DNA of 64,000 nt from JAJDTT01 sp965116695 (GTDB lineage: Bacteria; Acidobacteriota; UBA6911; RPQK01; JAJDTT01), in assembly GCA_965116695.1 (NCBI GenBank), contig OZ220706.1, positions 5,278,970 through 5,342,969 on the forward strand, written 5' to 3'. The position numbers were made by a program, and so were the translations under genes. A model generated the notes under the pieces. That model worked only from the letters and a program-made list of their open reading frames with translations, searched no databases and was not told where the DNA came from. Below, one piece after another: positions 62,173-64,000 of the stretch; position 1 is the first letter of the stretch, and every line of letters begins with the position of its first letter.

Positions 62173-62250
62173 CGTCCTATGCTGGAGGAAGAGCCAGCCT
62201 GAGTCTTATTCTACTCGACCCGGAATCCGGTTTCAGTCCAGCATAGGACG
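62173..62250. repeat. 78-bp element bounded by a perfect 14-bp inverted repeat
   Basis: CGTCCTATGCTGGA (62173-62186) is exactly complementary to TCCAGCATAGGACG (62237-62250), with 50 bases between. It may be a tiny mobile-element remnant or a long RNA hairpin. Confidence 0.55.
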
Positions 62251-62549
62251 TCCTCTCGAAAGTGGTGGCAGGAAAAGTGCCCGTTTGTCTCCGATTCGCG
62301 GCGTCATCTTCAGGATCGCCTGCCGGGACGTTCGGGAACCTGCACTGGAGGTGGCCGTTACGGGCTCCTCACGGTGTCACTCTTCCTGCAAGATGCCGGC
62401 GGCGAATGGAATAGTTCAGCACCGGCGTCGCCAACGGACCAGAATTACACTCCAATTGCAGGAACGATGCCGGCTGTTCCGGTAGTGCCGGCTGAACCGG
62501 CCGGCGACATTGGTTGCGTCGAACTGACCCTGAATTGACGGTAGGGATT

Positions 62550-62807
62550 ATGGCAATGTCGGAGATTCGAAAGCTGTTCAGCCTGGATGATATCCAAGCC
62601 ATCCGCTTGATCTGCCTCAGTTGCAATGAGGAGATCCTCTTCCCGAAACATCTGCCCGCGAGCGATCATTGCCCCCACTGCAGCGTCCGGTTAGACGCCA
62701 AAGGACTGGAGCCGGTCACCGAGCTGAATCTGGCGCGGATCATCCGGCAACTCACTCAGGACCCGAGTGGGCTCCTGGACATCCGGTTCGAAGTCATGGA
62801 TCCCTGA
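62550..62807 (+). CDS. Small zinc-ribbon protein
   Basis: The ATG at 62550 follows AGGGA; upstream in-frame codons look non-coding. The 85-residue protein has two CxxC pairs, C22-C25 (CLSC) and C41-C44 (CPHC), 15 residues apart, forming a likely single zinc ribbon. It then ends with a short acidic helical tail. It opens MSEIRKLFSLDDIQAIRLIC, which looks like a conserved leader. No family name is assigned. It could bind nucleic acid or a protein partner in the cytoplasm. Confidence 0.6.
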   Translation: MAMSEIRKLFSLDDIQAIRLICLSCNEEILFPKHLPASDHCPHCSVRLDAKGLEPVTELNLARIIRQLTQDPSGLLDIRFEVMDP

Positions 62808-62914
62808 TCCGGTGCGGCGCCTCGACGCGATGGAAGCCCACGGCCTTACAGGGGCAGTATGGGTTTGTTGCAGGAAAGGCCGACGAAAACCCACTGGAGC
62901 CGAGCGGAGGAAAC

Positions 62915-63763
62915 ATGATCGGAAACCTGATCTCGCGGTGCCGGAGCGGGACTTTGGCCGGATGGACTGTTTTCCTCCTCCTGCCCCTCCTCCTCGGTGG
63001 GAGCCTGGCGGCTCAGGAAGGCGCTTCGACGCCGTCCGAGTGGAGCAACAGCCTCGGAATGGAGTTCGTACGGGTACCGGCCGGCGAGTTCCGGATGGGG
63101 TCGGAGAGCGGGTTGGCGGACGATGACGAGAAACCGGTGACCCAGGGTCAATGGGAGGCGGTGATGGGTTCGAATCCCTCGGATTTCAAGAACTGCGGTC
63201 GAGATTGCCCGGTGGAGAGTGTTTCGTGGGACGACGTGCAACAGTTCGTCAGGAAGCTGAACGGCATGGGGGGGAGAGCACGGTACCGGTTGCCGACGGA
63301 GGCCGAGTGGGAATACGCGGCGCGGGCGGGAACCTGGACGGACACGCCCGCAGGAGACTTGGATTTATTGGGGCAGAACAACGTGCCCATGTTGGACGCG
63401 ATTGCGTGGTACGGCGGCAACAGCGGCGTGAAGTACGAGGGCGGGGTCGATTGTTCGGACTGGAATGAAACGCAGTACCCGTCTACGCGGTGCGGGACTC
63501 ATCCGGTGGGGAAGAAGGCTGCGAACGCTTTCGGGCTGCACGACATGCTGGGGAACGTGTGGGAGTGGGTCGAGGATCGATACGGGGAGTACCCTGGAGG
63601 CAGTGTCATAGATCCCAAGGGTCCTGCGACGGGCTCCCTTCGAGTCCGCCGGGGGGGAGGATGGAGCCACGACGCTCTCGGCAGCCGGTCGGCGTATCGC
63701 GCCGGCGTCGGCCCCGGCAATCGCTACCACTACCTGGGTTTCCGCCTGCTGAGGGTCGAATGA
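62915..63763 (+). CDS. Formylglycine-generating-enzyme-like (SUMF1) protein with internal deletion
   Basis: The ATG at 62915 has GGAGG upstream and gives 282 residues with a signal peptide (GWTVFLLLPLLLGGSLAAQ). The SUMF1 fold is clear: NSLGMEFVRVPAGEFRMGSE, QWEAVMGSNPSDF, CPVESVSWDDVQQFVRKLN, YRLPTEAEWEYAARAG, GLHDMLGNVWEWV, and a GFRLLR end. Between DDDEKP and VTQGQWEAVMG, about 15-20 residues usual in the family (the HxVxIS...Y E segment) are missing in frame. The deletion removes core strand(s), so activity is doubtful. Family members convert Cys to formylglycine in sulfatases or have related roles. Confidence 0.82.
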   Translation: MIGNLISRCRSGTLAGWTVFLLLPLLLGGSLAAQEGASTPSEWSNSLGMEFVRVPAGEFRMGSESGLADDDEKPVTQGQWEAVMGSNPSDFKNCGRDCPVESVSWDDVQQFVRKLNGMGGRARYRLPTEAEWEYAARAGTWTDTPAGDLDLLGQNNVPMLDAIAWYGGNSGVKYEGGVDCSDWNETQYPSTRCGTHPVGKKAANAFGLHDMLGNVWEWVEDRYGEYPGGSVIDPKGPATGSLRVRRGGGWSHDALGSRSAYRAGVGPGNRYHYLGFRLLRVE

Positions 63764-63875
63764 TCTATGGGAGCCACACAGCGATGGCGACACGGCATGG
63801 ACGGCGGGCTTGCCCGGCCCCGGCGGCGTAGGAAACACTGCGGCGGGTTAGGGGAGGGCAGTTACAAGGGGTTGA

Positions 63876-63905
63876 AGGAGGGGCAGCCACAAGGGCTGCC
63901 CTTAC
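63876..63905. repeat. Single GC-rich hairpin repeat
   Basis: AGGAGGGGCAGCC-acaag-GGCTGCCCTTAC has 7- to 9-bp arms and a five-base loop, the same design as the hairpins at 13179. A weaker copy-like stretch (gagggcagttacaagg) lies just upstream at about 63854. Confidence 0.65.
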
Positions 63906-63909
63906 GTCA

Positions 63910-64000
63910 TTAATTGCTCCACTCGAAATCGTGCTCGATCTGGCCGCCGGTGCCGGTCTCGTTGAGTTCCAGGAGATTGCCGTCGGGATCGTAAAAGAAG
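63910..64000 (-). CDS. VOC-family protein, C-terminal end
   Basis: Only the last 29 codons are in the window: FFYDPDGNLLELNETGTGGQ, IEHDFEWSN. DPDGNxxEL is the closing metal-site motif of glyoxalase/VOC proteins, with a ligand Glu in LLEL. The rest is beyond the right edge. It is separate from, and not closely similar to, the VOC gene at 16169. Confidence 0.75.
   Translation of the reverse strand, partial: FFYDPDGNLLELNETGTGGQIEHDFEWSN

Larger units (their letters stand above)
61868..62549. other. Structured non-coding region, about 680 bases
   Basis: The stretch after the MITE-like element has visibly lower GC and no frame with family likeness or good codon pattern. It contains two separate structures, a GC-rich stem-loop at 62130 and a widely spaced perfect inverted repeat at 62173. 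Long frames here on both strands look spurious. Confidence 0.5.

Noticed and set aside
62087..62485. A plus-strand frame of about 130 codons
   Set aside because: It runs through the stem-loop and inverted repeat, has poor codon pattern and no family likeness.

Overview
This window looks like a chromosome segment of an uncultured, high-GC, Gram-negative environmental bacterium. The best guess is Acidobacteriota; the Planctomycetota/Verrucomicrobiota group is the main alternative. The guess rests on family content: several copies of the DUF1549/DUF1553 and DUF1501 secreted proteins, a PVC-type propeller/cytochrome c protein, a DUF1080 lipoprotein, five CRTAC1-type (FG-GAP plus ASPIC/UnbV) secreted proteins, Tat signals and outer-membrane beta-barrels. 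No rRNA, tRNA, CRISPR array or complete transposase gene was seen.

Layout. Positions 1-6036 are mostly minus strand: the N-terminal part of a sodium:solute symporter, a DUF454 membrane protein, a palindromic repeat array, two beta-barrel proteins, an SDR, and a UroD-like/SMP-30 pair. Positions 6249-15135 hold triad A (PPC-domain protein, Ig-like/DUF1549/DUF1553 protein, DUF1501 protein). It runs directly into a ribose-type ABC transporter (binding protein, permease, single-domain ATPase); the binding protein appears to start at CTG in a CTGA stop/start overlap. Positions 15337-21499 carry an SDR, a VOC protein, a DNA-methylase pseudogene, an MFS sugar porter, an M24 peptidase, a methyltransferase and a D-2-hydroxyacid dehydrogenase. 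Positions 21560-34460 hold a tightly packed secreted-protein operon: an orphan VapB-like antitoxin, two nearly identical CRTAC1 proteins, a TPR protein, two more CRTAC1 proteins, then a lipoprotein, a PQQ-type propeller and a degenerate M19 dipeptidase.

Positions 34720-35586 carry an orphan amino-acid-type binding protein of visibly lower GC. Next come a propeller glycosidase-like protein and a PhyH dioxygenase on the minus strand. Positions 38432-50547 hold a propeller/cytochrome c protein, a DUF1080 lipoprotein, triad B (paralogous to triad A) and an unusual reductase-crotonase fusion enzyme. A third, simpler DUF1549/DUF1501 pair lies on the minus strand (55373-51264), followed by an orphan HicB-like protein and a small secreted protein. 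A complete Phd/PIN toxin-antitoxin pair and a dead HigB-type toxin gene precede an E1alpha-E1beta-E2 2-oxoacid dehydrogenase operon, which is followed by a fifth CRTAC1 gene. The right end holds a 247-bp MITE-like element, about 680 bp of structured non-coding DNA, a zinc-ribbon protein, a formylglycine-generating-enzyme-like protein with an apparent internal deletion, and the end of a VOC gene.

How the genes fit together (inference). The repeated secreted haem/propeller/DUF1501 sets, the sugar ABC and MFS transporters, SMP-30, the SDRs and the DUF1080 protein suggest scavenging of complex carbohydrate or other polymers at the cell surface. Toxin-antitoxin fragments, pseudogenes, palindromic repeats and the MITE-like element mark the gaps between these operons as sites of turnover.
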